64,000 bases of DNA from positions 2,480,001 to 2,544,000 of the forward strand of contig NZ_CP069812.1 in assembly GCF_016894385.1 (NCBI RefSeq), in the 5' to 3' direction. Position 1 is the stretch's first letter. The number at the start of each line of letters is the position of its first letter. This stretch comes from Cupriavidus oxalaticus. Its GTDB lineage: Bacteria; Pseudomonadota; Gammaproteobacteria; Burkholderiales; Burkholderiaceae. A program made the position numbers and the translations under genes. The notes under the pieces were generated by a model. The model was given only the letters and a program-made list of their open reading frames with translations. It was not told where the DNA came from and searched no databases. Of the stretch, positions 11,418 to 20,491 are shown one piece after another.

Positions 11418-12188
11418 ATGACGCTCAATCCCCGCCAGACCGCCCTGCTCGAAGAAGTCCGCATGCAGGGCTTTGCCTCTATCGATGAACTTGCGCGGAA
11501 GTTCGGCGTCACGCTCCAGACGGTGCGGCGTGACGTCAACCTGCTGGCCGAGAACGGCATGCTGGCGCGCTTCCATGGCGGCGTCCGGGCGGAGGGCTCC
11601 ACCACCGAGAACATCGCGTACCGGCAGCGGCAGGTACTGAACGCCGAGGGCAAGGCGCGCATTGCGCGCGCGGTGGCGACGGCGGTGCCGGAGGGCTGCT
11701 CGCTGATCCTGAACATCGGCACCACGGTGGAAGAGATCGCGCGCGAGCTGATGCAGCACCGGGGGCTGCGCGTGATCACCAATAACCTGAACGTGGCCAA
11801 TATCCTGGCGGACAACCCCGACTGCGAGGTCATCGTCGCCGGCGGCGTGCTGCGCTCGCGCGACCGCGGCATCGTCGGCGAGGCCACGGTCGAGTTCATC
11901 CGGCAGTTCAAGGTGGATATCGGCCTGATCGGCATCTCGGGCATCGAGACGGACGGCACGCTGCGCGACTACGACTTCCGCGAGGTCAAGGTGGCGCGGA
12001 CCATCATCGAGCATTCACGCGAGGTCTGGCTGGCGGCGGATACCAGCAAGTTCAACCGCCAGGCCATGGTTGAGCTGGCGCATGTGTCGCAGGTGGACCG
12101 GCTGTTCACCGATGAGCCGCTGGCGGCACCGTTCGACCGGATCCTGGCCGACAGTGGGGTGAAGTGTGTGGTGGCGGAGCGGGAGTGA
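11418..12188 (+). CDS. glpR: DeoR-family glycerol regulon repressor
   Basis: 256 residues. An N-terminal winged helix (residues 5-57, with the family helix SIDELARKFGVTLQTVRRDV) is followed by the DeoR C-terminal sugar-phosphate-sensing domain. Glycerol-3-phosphate is the expected inducer. The symbol rests on family and context: glpK and glpD lie 2 kb downstream on the same strand, separated by two minus-strand genes. An inverted repeat in front of the gene suggests self-control. The ATG is 9 bases after the last repeat element of the leader, with little Shine-Dalgarno. Confidence 0.88.
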   Translation: MTLNPRQTALLEEVRMQGFASIDELARKFGVTLQTVRRDVNLLAENGMLARFHGGVRAEGSTTENIAYRQRQVLNAEGKARIARAVATAVPEGCSLILNIGTTVEEIARELMQHRGLRVITNNLNVANILADNPDCEVIVAGGVLRSRDRGIVGEATVEFIRQFKVDIGLIGISGIETDGTLRDYDFREVKVARTIIEHSREVWLAADTSKFNRQAMVELAHVSQVDRLFTDEPLAAPFDRILADSGVKCVVAERE

Positions 12189-12306
12189 GCGTGCCGGATG
12201 TCCGGCTGCCGCTGCCGCGCTGGCGGGAGCGGGGCCGGTGTTGATGGCGGGGGGCGGGGCGGGGCGGGACGTGTCGGCATTGCGACGCGCCCGCCCTCTC
12301 CCCCGG

Positions 12307-12332
12307 CCCCTCTCCCGCGGGCGGGAGAGGGG
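12307..12332. repeat. Perfect G/C hairpin, REP-like
   Basis: A 12-bp perfect stem (12307-12318 with 12321-12332) and a 2-base loop, in the intergenic space after both glpR (plus) and purU (minus). Hairpins with a CCCTCTCCC/GGGAGAGGG stem recur throughout many Cupriavidus and Burkholderia genomes. It may also end both converging transcripts. Confidence 0.5.
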
Positions 12333-12357
12333 AGCAAAACTTCGGGGAATCGAAGGC

Positions 12358-13224
12358 TTACTTGAAGACGACGGTCTTGTGGCCGTTCAGCAGGATGCGG
12401 CGTTCGGCGTGCCACTTGACCGCGCGGGCCAGCGCCACGCATTCCACGTCGCGGCCCACGGCGGTGAGCTGGTCCGGGTCCATGCTGTGGTCGACGCGCT
12501 CGATTTCCTGCTCGATGATGGGACCTTCGTCCAGGTCGGCGGTGACGTAGTGCGCGGTCGCGCCGATCAGCTTCACGCCGCGGTCGTGCGCCTGGTAGTA
12601 AGGCTTGGCGCCCTTGAAGCTCGGCAGGAACGAGTGGTGGATATTGATGGCGCGGCCGGCCAGCTTGCGGCACAGATCGTCGGACAGCACCTGCATGTAG
12701 CGCGCCAGCACCACCAGGTCGATCTTCTGCTCCTGCACCACGTCGAACACGCGCGCCTCCTGCGCGGCCTTCTGCTCGGCCGAGGCGTTCATCAGCGGCA
12801 GGTGGAAGAACGGCACGTCGTACGACGCCGCCAGCTGGTAGAAGTCGCGGTGGTTGGACACGATCGCCGCGATCTCGACCGGCAGGCCACCCACCTTGGC
12901 GCGGAACAGCAGGTCGTTCAGGCAGTGGCCGATCTTGGACACCATGATCATCACGCGCGGCTTGACCGAGGCGTCGTTCAGCTCCCACTGCATGCCGAAC
13001 TGGTCGCCCACCGGCGCGAACGCCGCCTTCAGCGTGCCCAGGTCCGGGCCGCCGGCAGCCGCGCTGAAGTGCACCCGCATGAAGAAGCGTCCGGTGTACG
13101 CGTCGCCGTACTGGTCCGAGTCGACGATATTGCAGCCGTGCTGGAACAGCAGGCCCGAGACGGCGTGAACGATGCCCGGCTGGTCGGGGCACGAAAGGGT
13201 CAGGATAAATCCGGTGGTGCTCAT
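12358..13224 (-). CDS. purU: Formyltetrahydrofolate deformylase
   Basis: 288 residues. An N-terminal ACT domain (residues 6-85, starting LTLSCPDQPGIV) precedes a formyl-transferase-fold domain. The catalytic segment NIHHSFLPSFKG and the aspartate in TADLDEGPII match PurU. It hydrolyses 10-formyl-THF to formate and THF, balancing one-carbon and purine supply. The ATG at 13222-13224 gives the standard length; the longer reading upstream is proline/arginine-rich and unlikely. It is convergent with glpR and interrupts the glycerol gene set without an obvious functional link. Confidence 0.95.
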   Translation of the reverse strand: MSTTGFILTLSCPDQPGIVHAVSGLLFQHGCNIVDSDQYGDAYTGRFFMRVHFSAAAGGPDLGTLKAAFAPVGDQFGMQWELNDASVKPRVMIMVSKIGHCLNDLLFRAKVGGLPVEIAAIVSNHRDFYQLAASYDVPFFHLPLMNASAEQKAAQEARVFDVVQEQKIDLVVLARYMQVLSDDLCRKLAGRAINIHHSFLPSFKGAKPYYQAHDRGVKLIGATAHYVTADLDEGPIIEQEIERVDHSMDPDQLTAVGRDVECVALARAVKWHAERRILLNGHKTVVFK

Positions 13225-13311
13225 GGTGTGTGGTTCTGTCGGAGGGGCGCGGTGTACGAGCGCAAAGGGCATGAAGGCCGTGAAAGCGCGGGCCAGGCCC
13301 GCGGCGCAAGC

Positions 13312-14256
13312 TCAAGCGCGACGGTCTTCGGTGCCCGGCCAGCCGCGCCGGCGAAGGGCATCCAGCGTCACCAGCGTGGCGTCGACCGTCATGGCGCCGC
13401 TCGACATGATATCAAGCAATGCGGCCAGTCCCACGCGCCTGTGTTCGCTGACCTCGCCATCCTGGTTGCGTGGGACGAATCCCGGCGGCAGCATCAGGTC
13501 ATAGACATAGACCTGTTCCCACTGCACGCCTTCGGGCAGGTCACGCAGCACCTCGATCATGCCGTGCGGCTGCACGCGCCCGGCCAGCGCCGGCGGGATG
13601 CCGGACTCTTCCTCGCACTCGCGCACCAGCGTGGACAGCGGATCGCTGCCGTGCGGCATGCCGCCGGCGACCAGGTTGTCCCACATGCCGGGGTCGACCG
13701 ACTTGGCGGGGCTGCGCCGCGAGATCCACAGCACGGGGCCGCCACCGGCATCGTCGCGCTCCACGATCCCGTTCATGTGCGAGGCAAAGGTCAGCAAGCC
13801 CAGGAAGCGCGCGGCCGCGCGCTCGACCACCGCCAGCGCGGGCGCATCCAGCGCCGCGGTGACCGCGAACAGTTCGTGGCGCCAGCCGCGCACGTGCCCG
13901 GCATCGGCCAGCTGGTGCGCCAGCGCGGCCAGCGCGGCGCTCAGCACGTCGAAGCCGGAGCGCCCCGGCAGCAATGCCACCGCGGCGGTGCCATCCGCGG
14001 CGCCCTCCTCCGGGCCGAGGATGCAGCCCATGCCGCGCAGGATCGCGGCATGCGACCGGGGCAGCCAGCCGACCTGCCGGCCGGCCACCATCAGGCGCAG
14101 CTTGCCGGCGGGATCGAAGCCGGTGCGCGCCGCCAGCGAGGCGGCGATGCGTGCCATGTGGCTGGCGTCGGCGCTATTGTTGGACGGATTGTTGGACGGA
14201 TCGCCGGAAGGATCGCCGGGCGGCACAGCGGGCGGCAGGGAAAAGATTTCGACCAT
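13312..14256 (-). CDS. NUDIX hydrolase with N-terminal DUF4743-like domain
   Basis: 314 residues. The NUDIX core is seen at [17 protein letters not shown] and then EEESGI: the REcEEesG half of the NUDIX box is intact, while the first half has Asp where Glu is usual. The roughly 120-residue N-terminal region with [13 protein letters not shown] resembles the DUF4743 fused to thiamine-pyrophosphokinase-like NUDIX enzymes. The substrate is unknown. Near the start, residues 10-24 are a short Asp-Pro-Ser/Asn repeat from tandem 12-base repeats, so the true start could be at Met31 (SHMARIAA). It is divergent from glpK. Confidence 0.8.
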   Translation of the reverse strand: MVEIFSLPPAVPPGDPSGDPSNNPSNNSADASHMARIAASLAARTGFDPAGKLRLMVAGRQVGWLPRSHAAILRGMGCILGPEEGAADGTAAVALLPGRSGFDVLSAALAALAHQLADAGHVRGWRHELFAVTAALDAPALAVVERAAARFLGLLTFASHMNGIVERDDAGGGPVLWISRRSPAKSVDPGMWDNLVAGGMPHGSDPLSTLVRECEEESGIPPALAGRVQPHGMIEVLRDLPEGVQWEQVYVYDLMLPPGFVPRNQDGEVSEHRRVGLAALLDIMSSGAMTVDATLVTLDALRRRGWPGTEDRRA

Positions 14257-14308
14257 GATCGGGGCGCCGGCCGGGCCGGCGCATCTTGTCATTTTCAGGA
14301 TTGAACGC

Positions 14309-15883
14309 ATGAACCAGGCAGCAACGCAAGCCCAGGCGCAGCACGCCGGCACAGGCCGGCATGGCTCCGAACCGCACTATGTGCTGGCGCTGGACCAGGG
14401 CACCAGCAGCTCGCGCGCCATCCTGTTCGACCACACCGGCAACGTGGTGCGGCTGGCGCAGCGCGAATTCCGCCAATACTACCCACATCCGGGCCACGTC
14501 GAGCACGATCCGTACGAAATCTGGCAGTCGCAGCTTGCGGTCGCGCACGAAGTGCTGGCCGACGCCGGCATCCCGGCCACGCAGGTGCGCGCCATCGGCA
14601 TCACCAACCAGCGCGAAACCACGGTGCTGTGGGACCGCAAGACCGGCGAGCCGGTCGGCCGCGCGCTGGTCTGGCAGGACCGCCGCACCGCGCCGATGTG
14701 CGAGGCGCTGCAGGCCGCCGGCCATGGCGAGCTGTTCCGCGAGAAGACCGGGCTGGTCGTCGACGCGTATTTCTCCGGCACCAAGCTGCGCTGGATGCTC
14801 GACAACATCGAAGGCGCCCGCGCACGCGCGCAACGCGGCGAACTGGCGTTCGGCACGGTCGACAGCTGGCTGGTCTGGCAGCTGACCGACGGCGCGCGCC
14901 ATGTCACGGACGTGTCCAACGCCTCGCGCACGATGCTGTTCAATATCCACCGCTTCGAGTGGGACGACGCGCTGCTGGCGCTGCTCGACATCCCGCACGC
15001 GCTGCTGCCCGAGGTGGTGCCGTCCAGCGGCGAAGTGGCGCGCACCGCGGCGCGGCTGTTCGGCGTGGAGATCCCGATCGCGGGCGTCGCGGGCGACCAG
15101 CAGGCGGCCACCTTCGGCCAGGCCTGCCTGTCGCCCGGCATGGCCAAGAACACCTACGGCACGGGCTGCTTCCTGCTGATGAACACCGGCACCGAGCCGG
15201 TGACATCGCGCAACCGGCTGCTGACCACCATCGGCTGGCAGTTCGGCGGGCAAACCCAGTATTGCCTGGAGGGCGGCGTCTTCATGGGCGGCGCCACCAT
15301 CCAGTGGCTGCGCGACGGCCTGCAGATCATCAGCAGCGCGCCCGAGGTCGAGCCGCTCGCGCGCCAGTGCGACGACACCGGCGGCGTGGTGCTGGTGCCA
15401 GCCTTTGCCGGCCTGGGGGCGCCGCACTGGGACGCCTTCGCGCGCGGCACGCTGGTCGGCATGACGCGCGGCACCGGGCGGCCGCAGCTGGCGCGCGCGG
15501 CGCTGGAGTCGATCGCGCTGCAAAGCGTCGACGTGCTGGAAGCCATGCAGAAGGACGCCGGCATCGCACTGGCCGAACTGCGCGTGGACGGCGGCGCCTC
15601 GCGCAGCGACCTGCTGATGCAGATGCAGGCCGACCTGCTCGGCACGGCGGTGGTCCGCCCGCGCGTGACCGAGACCACCGCGCTGGGTGCGGCCTACCTG
15701 GCCGGCCTGGCCACCGGCTACTGGAGCGAGCCGGCGCAGATCGCGCAGCAGTGGCAGGTGGAGCAGCGCTTCGAGCCCAACCTGTCCGCCGACGAACGCG
15801 GCCACCGGCTGGCGCGCTGGCACCGCGCCGTCGAGCGCTCGCGCGACTGGGCGCGCGAGGACGAGGCCGGCGGCCACGGCTGA
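14309..15883 (+). CDS. glpK: Glycerol kinase
   Basis: 524-residue FGGY-family kinase that phosphorylates glycerol to sn-glycerol-3-phosphate with ATP. Visible marks are the phosphate-1 motif [12 protein letters not shown], the substrate segment TNQRETT, the FGGY signature region beginning KNTYGTGCF, and ADP-binding VDGGASRSD. It has about 20 extra N-terminal residues rich in Gln and Ala compared with the E. coli enzyme, so a later start cannot be excluded. It is followed 52 bases later by glpD, clearly one operon, and is probably controlled by the GlpR encoded at 11418. Confidence 0.97.
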   Translation: MNQAATQAQAQHAGTGRHGSEPHYVLALDQGTSSSRAILFDHTGNVVRLAQREFRQYYPHPGHVEHDPYEIWQSQLAVAHEVLADAGIPATQVRAIGITNQRETTVLWDRKTGEPVGRALVWQDRRTAPMCEALQAAGHGELFREKTGLVVDAYFSGTKLRWMLDNIEGARARAQRGELAFGTVDSWLVWQLTDGARHVTDVSNASRTMLFNIHRFEWDDALLALLDIPHALLPEVVPSSGEVARTAARLFGVEIPIAGVAGDQQAATFGQACLSPGMAKNTYGTGCFLLMNTGTEPVTSRNRLLTTIGWQFGGQTQYCLEGGVFMGGATIQWLRDGLQIISSAPEVEPLARQCDDTGGVVLVPAFAGLGAPHWDAFARGTLVGMTRGTGRPQLARAALESIALQSVDVLEAMQKDAGIALAELRVDGGASRSDLLMQMQADLLGTAVVRPRVTETTALGAAYLAGLATGYWSEPAQIAQQWQVEQRFEPNLSADERGHRLARWHRAVERSRDWAREDEAGGHG

Positions 15884-15935
15884 GGGCCGGCCGCTCCCGC
15901 TCCGCCAAGACCATACACACTCCGAACCAAGCGCC

Positions 15936-17585
15936 ATGCAGAAAGTCTCCACCCCGATCCAGCCCCCCAGCCGGGCCGCCCTGCTTTCCACCCTGGAGCG
16001 CGAGCCGCGCTGGGACGTGATCGTCATCGGCGGCGGCGCCACCGGCCTCGGCACCGCGGTCGATGCCGCCTCGCGCGGCTACCGCACGCTGCTGGTCGAA
16101 GCCGCAGATTTCGCCAAGGGCACCTCGAGCAAGGCCACCAAGCTCGTGCACGGCGGCGTGCGCTACCTGGCCCAGGGCAATATCGGCCTGGTGCGCGAAG
16201 CCCTGCACGAGCGTGGCCTGCTCGCGCGCAATGCGCCGCACCTGGTGTGGCCGCTGGGCTTCGTGGTGCCGGCGTACCAGATGTTCGACCAGCCCTTCTA
16301 CGGCATTGGCCTGAAGGTCTACGACATGCTGGCGGGCAACCTCAACCTGGCCGGCAGCCGCTGGCTGAACCACCGCGAGGTGCTGGCCGCCGCGCCCAAC
16401 CTGGCCGAGCACGTCAGCGGGCGCCCGCTGCGCGGCGGCAACCTGTACTTCGATGGCCAGTTCGACGATGCGCGGCTGGCGGTGGCGCTGATGCGCACGC
16501 TGTTCGACGTGGGCGGCACCGCGGTCAACTATATGCGCGTGACCGGCCTGAGCCAGCAAGGCGGCGTGATCAGCGGCGTCACGGTGCAGGACGCGCTGGG
16601 CGACGCCACTTTCCGGCTGCGCGCGGATTGCGTGATCAATGCCACCGGCGTCTGGGTCGACGCGGTGCGCCAGATGGAAGACGGCCATGCCCGCACCCTG
16701 GTAGCCCCGAGCCAGGGCGTGCACCTGACGCTGCCGCGCCGCTTCCTGCCGGGCGAGCACGCCATCCTGATCCCCAGGACCGACGACGGCCGGGTGCTGT
16801 TCGTGGTGCCCTGGAACGGCCATACCATCGTCGGCACCACCGATACGCCGCGGCGCGACCTGCCGCTCGAGCCCGATGCCGGCACCGACGATGTCGATTT
16901 CATCCTCGAGACCGCGTCGCGCTACCTGGCCAGGGATCCCACCCGCGCCGACGTCACCAGCGTCTGGGCCGGGCTGCGGCCACTGGTCAAGGCCACCGGC
17001 GAAGCGTCCACCGCATCGCTGTCGCGCGAGCATACGATCCTGGTCTCGAAGGCCGGGCTGATCACGGTCACCGGCGGTAAATGGACCACCTATCGCAAGA
17101 TGGCGGAAGACGTGATCGACACCGCGATCCAGCGGCAGATGGTGCGCGCCGCGCCATGCGTGACCGCCGAGCTGCCGCTGCACGGCGCCGCCGGGCTGCC
17201 GGCGGAACTGCCGCTGGCGGATGCGGCTGCGCCGGACCGCTACTATGGCAATGAGCTGGCCACGCTGCGCGCGCTGCCCGGCCATGACCGCGTGCTGGCG
17301 GCGGCATCGGGCCTGAGCGAAGCCCATGTCCGTTTCGCGGCCCGGCACGAACTGGCACGGCGCGTCGAAGACGTGCTGGCGCGCCGCAACCGCGTGCTGT
17401 TTCTCGACGCGCGCGCCGCGCTGCAAGCCGCGCCGGCAGTGGCCGCGGTCCTGGCCGAAGAACTCGGGGAAAGCGAGGCCTGGCAGGCGCGCGAACTCGA
17501 CAGTTTCCGCACGCTCGCCGCCGGCTACATGCTGGAGGGCGCTGCGCAGCCCGAGGAGCCCACCGCCGCCACTGCCCGCGCCTGA
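15936..17585 (+). CDS. glpD: Aerobic glycerol-3-phosphate dehydrogenase (FAD)
   Basis: 549 residues. It oxidises sn-glycerol-3-phosphate to dihydroxyacetone phosphate and passes electrons to the quinone pool at the inner membrane. The dinucleotide-binding motif IGGGATGLGTAVDAASRG is near residues 32-49, followed by FAKGTSSKATKLVHGGVRYL, the family signature. The C-terminal DAO-C domain is present. It is second in the glpKD operon. Length and motifs are normal. Confidence 0.97.
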   Translation: MQKVSTPIQPPSRAALLSTLEREPRWDVIVIGGGATGLGTAVDAASRGYRTLLVEAADFAKGTSSKATKLVHGGVRYLAQGNIGLVREALHERGLLARNAPHLVWPLGFVVPAYQMFDQPFYGIGLKVYDMLAGNLNLAGSRWLNHREVLAAAPNLAEHVSGRPLRGGNLYFDGQFDDARLAVALMRTLFDVGGTAVNYMRVTGLSQQGGVISGVTVQDALGDATFRLRADCVINATGVWVDAVRQMEDGHARTLVAPSQGVHLTLPRRFLPGEHAILIPRTDDGRVLFVVPWNGHTIVGTTDTPRRDLPLEPDAGTDDVDFILETASRYLARDPTRADVTSVWAGLRPLVKATGEASTASLSREHTILVSKAGLITVTGGKWTTYRKMAEDVIDTAIQRQMVRAAPCVTAELPLHGAAGLPAELPLADAAAPDRYYGNELATLRALPGHDRVLAAASGLSEAHVRFAARHELARRVEDVLARRNRVLFLDARAALQAAPAVAAVLAEELGESEAWQARELDSFRTLAAGYMLEGAAQPEEPTAATARA

Positions 17586-17624
17586 CCTGGCTGGCACAAA
17601 CCATCAAGAAGAGGTCCATCAACC

Positions 17625-17999
17625 ATGACTCGCCCGCCCTTGAACGCAACCCGCGGCGCGGTGCTGCTTGCATTGCTGGCCGCCCTTGGCAGTGCCAGTG
17701 CCGCGCGGGCCCCCGGCATCGACGGCGTGCGCTTTACCGACGTGCGTACCGTGCGCTACCAGTGCGACGGCGACAAGACGCTGACCGTGCGCTACTTCAA
17801 CAGCGGGGACAACCAGGCCGTCGTGTTCCGCCTGGACGGCAAGCCGGTGCTGGCGGTGACCACGGTCTCGGCGTCCGGCGCGCGCTATGTCGGCGGGCGC
17901 TACGAGTGGTGGACCAAGGGCGATACCGGCACGCTGCGCGACCTGATGCAGCCGGAACATGCCGCGGCGGCGCTGTCGAATTGCCAGTCAAAGCCCTAG
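17625..17999 (+). CDS. MliC/PliC-type C-type lysozyme inhibitor, secreted
   Basis: 124 residues with a Sec signal peptide (hydrophobic ALLAALGSASA, cut near residue 27). The mature part has the MliC signature: RYQCDGDKTLTVRYFN, then a second strand with SASGARYVGGRYEWWTKGD. Cys47 and Cys120 could form the conserved disulfide. Family members in the periplasm or outer membrane block host C-type lysozyme. No lipobox is seen, so this one should be soluble periplasmic. It starts 39 bases after glpD. Confidence 0.85.
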   Translation: MTRPPLNATRGAVLLALLAALGSASAARAPGIDGVRFTDVRTVRYQCDGDKTLTVRYFNSGDNQAVVFRLDGKPVLAVTTVSASGARYVGGRYEWWTKGDTGTLRDLMQPEHAAAALSNCQSKP

Positions 18000-18092
18000 C
18001 CGGCGGGCATGCCGCGTTGCCGACTCCGACGCCGGCATTTGAGGCAACGGCGTTCCGGGCGATAATGCGGGGATTGAATCAGGGAGAACACC

Positions 18093-18473
18093 ATGGACGA
18101 GATTGAAGATCTGTCCGATCTGCCGATGCCCCGCTTTATCTGGGGCTTCGCCGTTATCGCCGGCAAGAGCGGCGAGGTCATGCACGACGAGTTCGAGTAT
18201 CTGACCCACACCCGCAGCCCGCGCTTTACCTGCCGCGTGGTCGAGTTGGAAGACATGCCGGCCGAAAGCGATGAAGACGCCATCGACGGCCGCATCGTCC
18301 ATCATGACGATCCGCGCCGGATGTTCTATATCACCGACGCCGGCATGGCGCTGGTCAACTTCCAGCTGTCCGACAAGATGCCGGACAAGCAGAAGTTCAA
18401 GCGCATCTGCGACGAAGCCATCGCCAACTGGATGCTGCGCCGCGAATTCCTCGACGAGGAGGAAGAGGACTGA
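18093..18473 (+). CDS. Conserved acidic hypothetical protein
   Basis: 126 residues, strongly acidic at both ends (MDEIEDLSD and EEEED). No signal peptide, membrane segment or known motif is visible. The body looks globular, with a beta-rich middle (FIWGFAVIAGKSGEVMH). A Shine-Dalgarno (GGGAG) lies 9 bases before the ATG and codon use is typical of the host, so the gene is probably real. Function unknown. Confidence 0.7.
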   Translation: MDEIEDLSDLPMPRFIWGFAVIAGKSGEVMHDEFEYLTHTRSPRFTCRVVELEDMPAESDEDAIDGRIVHHDDPRRMFYITDAGMALVNFQLSDKMPDKQKFKRICDEAIANWMLRREFLDEEEED

Positions 18474-18503
18474 CCTACCCGTATCCGGTTCCGCCGGATC
18501 GTT

Positions 18504-18528
18504 GCGGCCGCCTGCGCGGCCGCGCCTT
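18504..18528. terminator. Stem-loop between converging genes
   Basis: Perfect 8-bp stem GCGGCCGC (18504-18511 with 18516-18523) and a CTGC loop, between the stops of the plus-strand gene ending at 18473 and the minus-strand gene ending at 18531. The T-tract is poor (GCCTTTA), so efficiency is uncertain. Confidence 0.45.
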
Positions 18529-18530
18529 TA

Positions 18531-18818
18531 TCAGGCCTGGTCCTGCTCCGGCGGCAGCGCGCCCGCCAGCAGTTCATTGAGCAGGCCGGTCATGCCACCG
18601 GGATGATTGACGGCCAGCGCCTGCAGGCGCCGCGCCAGCGTACCGTCCAGCTTGCACGCAAACGGCACCAGGCCCTGCTCCTGGTCCAGCCGGCGCTGCT
18701 CACGGCGATCCGGCCGCGCCCCGGCGCCGCCAGGAATCCCGCCCCGGGCCGCGGAGGCCTGTTTCAGGCTGTTGGCGATTTTCAGGCCCTTGTTCTTTTC
18801 CAGGTCCGTCTTCTTCAC
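18531..18818 (-). CDS. Hypothetical protein
   Basis: 95 residues if started at the GTG at 18816-18818 (VKKTDLEKNKGLKIANSLKQA). The frame is open further upstream but that part is alanine/proline-rich and not gene-like. A basic, glycine-rich centre is followed by a helical C-terminus (ARRLQALAVNHPGGMTGLLNELL). No known domain recognised. The start is uncertain. Confidence 0.5.
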   Translation of the reverse strand: MKKTDLEKNKGLKIANSLKQASAARGGIPGGAGARPDRREQRRLDQEQGLVPFACKLDGTLARRLQALAVNHPGGMTGLLNELLAGALPPEQDQA

Positions 18819-18915
18819 GGCAATTTCCGAAAGTCTGTCGAGGCCGGCATTGTACGCGCAGGCTGGGGCCGGGCACGGCAACGCCTGCGCGCTGGAACAC
18901 GCCACGAGTGGCGCG

Positions 18916-19140
18916 CTACGTGTCGCTGACCTCGATCAGTTCGGCCGCCACACGCTGGATTTCCGCGTAGACCGGGATGGCATCCATCGGGCCGGTGCAA
19001 CCTACCGCCGTCGCCTGGCTGGCATCCGCACCCGGCGGCAGGAAGACGAAGGCCATGCCGGGCTGCCAGCCGGGATGCTTGCGCAGGCTGTCATTGAGGA
19101 TGTCGAGATACTGCGCGCGCGTGAAGACGTGCCTTGCCAT
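18916..19140 (-). CDS. Small conserved hypothetical protein
   Basis: 74 residues (MARHVFTRAQYLDILNDSL...). It has an amphipathic N-terminal helix and a central GMAFVFLPPGAD segment; no recognised motif. GGAGG lies 6 bases upstream of the ATG, supporting the start. The frame stays open upstream to 19611 because of the high GC, but that extension overlaps the next gene and is not real. Confidence 0.6.
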   Translation of the reverse strand: MARHVFTRAQYLDILNDSLRKHPGWQPGMAFVFLPPGADASQATAVGCTGPMDAIPVYAEIQRVAAELIEVSDT

Positions 19141-19264
19141 CGCTACCTCCGGATCCACTGCCGATGCGCCCTGCGGGCGCGGAGTCATGGCGGGGATCGT
19201 AGCATGCCAACCATGGCCGGCGTCACGTGCAGCGCCGGCCCGTGCACGCCTCAGCGCACCCGCC

Positions 19265-19684
19265 TCAGCATTCGCCTTTCTTGGCGTGGCCCGGCGGGCA
19301 GTGGTAATCCTTGCCCTTGTTGCCCTTGCCGTTGCCCTTGCCTTTTGAACCGCCCTGGTCCCAGCGGCCCGGCACCAGCACCCAGCCATCGCGCGACTGG
19401 ATCCAGCGCGGCGACTCATAAACATAGCCGGGCCGCTCGCGTTCCCAACGGCCCTTCTTCCACGCGTGCTTATGGTAGTGGTCGTCCCAGTCCCAGTAGC
19501 CCGGCATCCAGACATAGCCAGGGCGCGGGGCGGGAATGGCCTCGTACATCGGAGCCGGCGGCGGCACGCCGATGGCAATGTTGACCGACACCTGGGCCAT
19601 CGACGCCGCACTGAAGGTGAGGCAGGAACCCAGCACGGCCGCCAGCATAACGGTCCGTACCGGCCGGAGCGTGAGATGTGTCAT
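19265..19684 (-). CDS. Secreted YXWGXW-repeat protein
   Basis: 139 residues. A signal peptide (LAAVLGSCLTFSAASMAQ) is followed by aromatic-rich repeats PGYVWMPGYWDW, GYVYESPRW and GWVLVPGRWDQGG, the pattern of the YXWGXW family of small periplasmic or outer-surface proteins common in Burkholderiales. The tail is a Gly/Lys run (GSKGKGNGKGNKGKD) ending HCPPGHAKKGEC. Function unknown. AGAAAGGG upstream of the ATG fits the start. Confidence 0.75.
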   Translation of the reverse strand: MTHLTLRPVRTVMLAAVLGSCLTFSAASMAQVSVNIAIGVPPPAPMYEAIPAPRPGYVWMPGYWDWDDHYHKHAWKKGRWERERPGYVYESPRWIQSRDGWVLVPGRWDQGGSKGKGNGKGNKGKDYHCPPGHAKKGEC

Positions 19685-19811
19685 GGAAGCCCTTTCTCGT
19701 GGAGGAACACGCGCACAGTCTAGCGCGCGCCCAACGCGGCGCGATGTAAGAAAGGGTGTCGGTTGATCACAAAGATGCCGGCGCGCAACACTCGCTTGCA
19801 CGCCGGCGGCA

Positions 19812-20015
19812 TCAGTGATCCTCTGCCATCGCCTTGAGCTGGGCTTCGCCGGCATCGCGCGCGGCATCAGCAGTGGTAAAGGTGTCGTCCGAGACGATGG
19901 CGCGCCGGACCTGCTGCGCGTCGAAGTCGACCAGCGCGACCACCCAGACATAGCGCCCAGCCTGTGGGGCGGTCTGCACGAAAGCTTTCAGGTTCGGCCG
20001 GGATTCACTCGCCAT
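19812..20015 (-). CDS. Small conserved hypothetical protein
   Basis: 67 residues (MASESRPNLKAFVQ...). It looks like a small alpha/beta fold: the strand RYVWVVALVDF, a linker, then a helix TTADAARDAGEAQLKAM. GGAG lies 8 bases upstream. No function can be read from the sequence. Confidence 0.55.
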   Translation of the reverse strand: MASESRPNLKAFVQTAPQAGRYVWVVALVDFDAQQVRRAIVSDDTFTTADAARDAGEAQLKAMAEDH

Positions 20016-20162
20016 GATCCATCTCCTTGAGAAACGTTCCGGAAACGTCGTTGAGGGATGTGCCGCAACACAAAGGTGTCTGGGAACTCTAGCACACGGT
20101 CCGCGCCCTTACCCGGTTACGCTGTGAGCCTCCGCATGAAGGCTCGGGCACCCGCTCACCGC

Positions 20163-20438
20163 TCACTCGCCGAACGGATTGGGCGCGCGGTTCTCTAGCG
20201 ACTCGTTCAGGTCGAACTCGTCGCGCACCTTGTCGACCACCGCGCGGATGCTGCCCTCATAACCGGTTGCGTTACCGAAGCCGCTCATGTCCCAGTTGCG
20301 GCCGCGGGCATCGCGCGCATGCGGCACCGGCGCGGGCACGCGGATTCTGGCCCCGTCCTCGCCGACTTCATAGATTTGCTGGATGCGCCGGCTGACCTCG
20401 TCCTGCAGGGCACGCCGGCCACGCTCGCGCTTGGCCAT
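20163..20438 (-). CDS. Conserved hypothetical protein
   Basis: 91 residues, charged, starting MAKRERGRRALQDEVSRRI. No signal peptide or membrane segment. GAGGAG precedes the ATG at a good distance. No recognised domain. It stands alone, with gaps of about 150 and 50 bases to its neighbours. Confidence 0.6.
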   Translation of the reverse strand: MAKRERGRRALQDEVSRRIQQIYEVGEDGARIRVPAPVPHARDARGRNWDMSGFGNATGYEGSIRAVVDKVRDEFDLNESLENRAPNPFGE

Positions 20439-20491
20439 GGCTGACTCCTCGATGCATGCGCTGGCATGCTAGCACGGCGCGCCGGCGTGCT

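Noticed and set aside
12166..14304. 712-residue plus-strand frame
   Set aside because: Antisense of purU and the NUDIX gene.
14174..16054. 626-residue minus-strand frame
   Set aside because: Antisense of glpK; no motifs.
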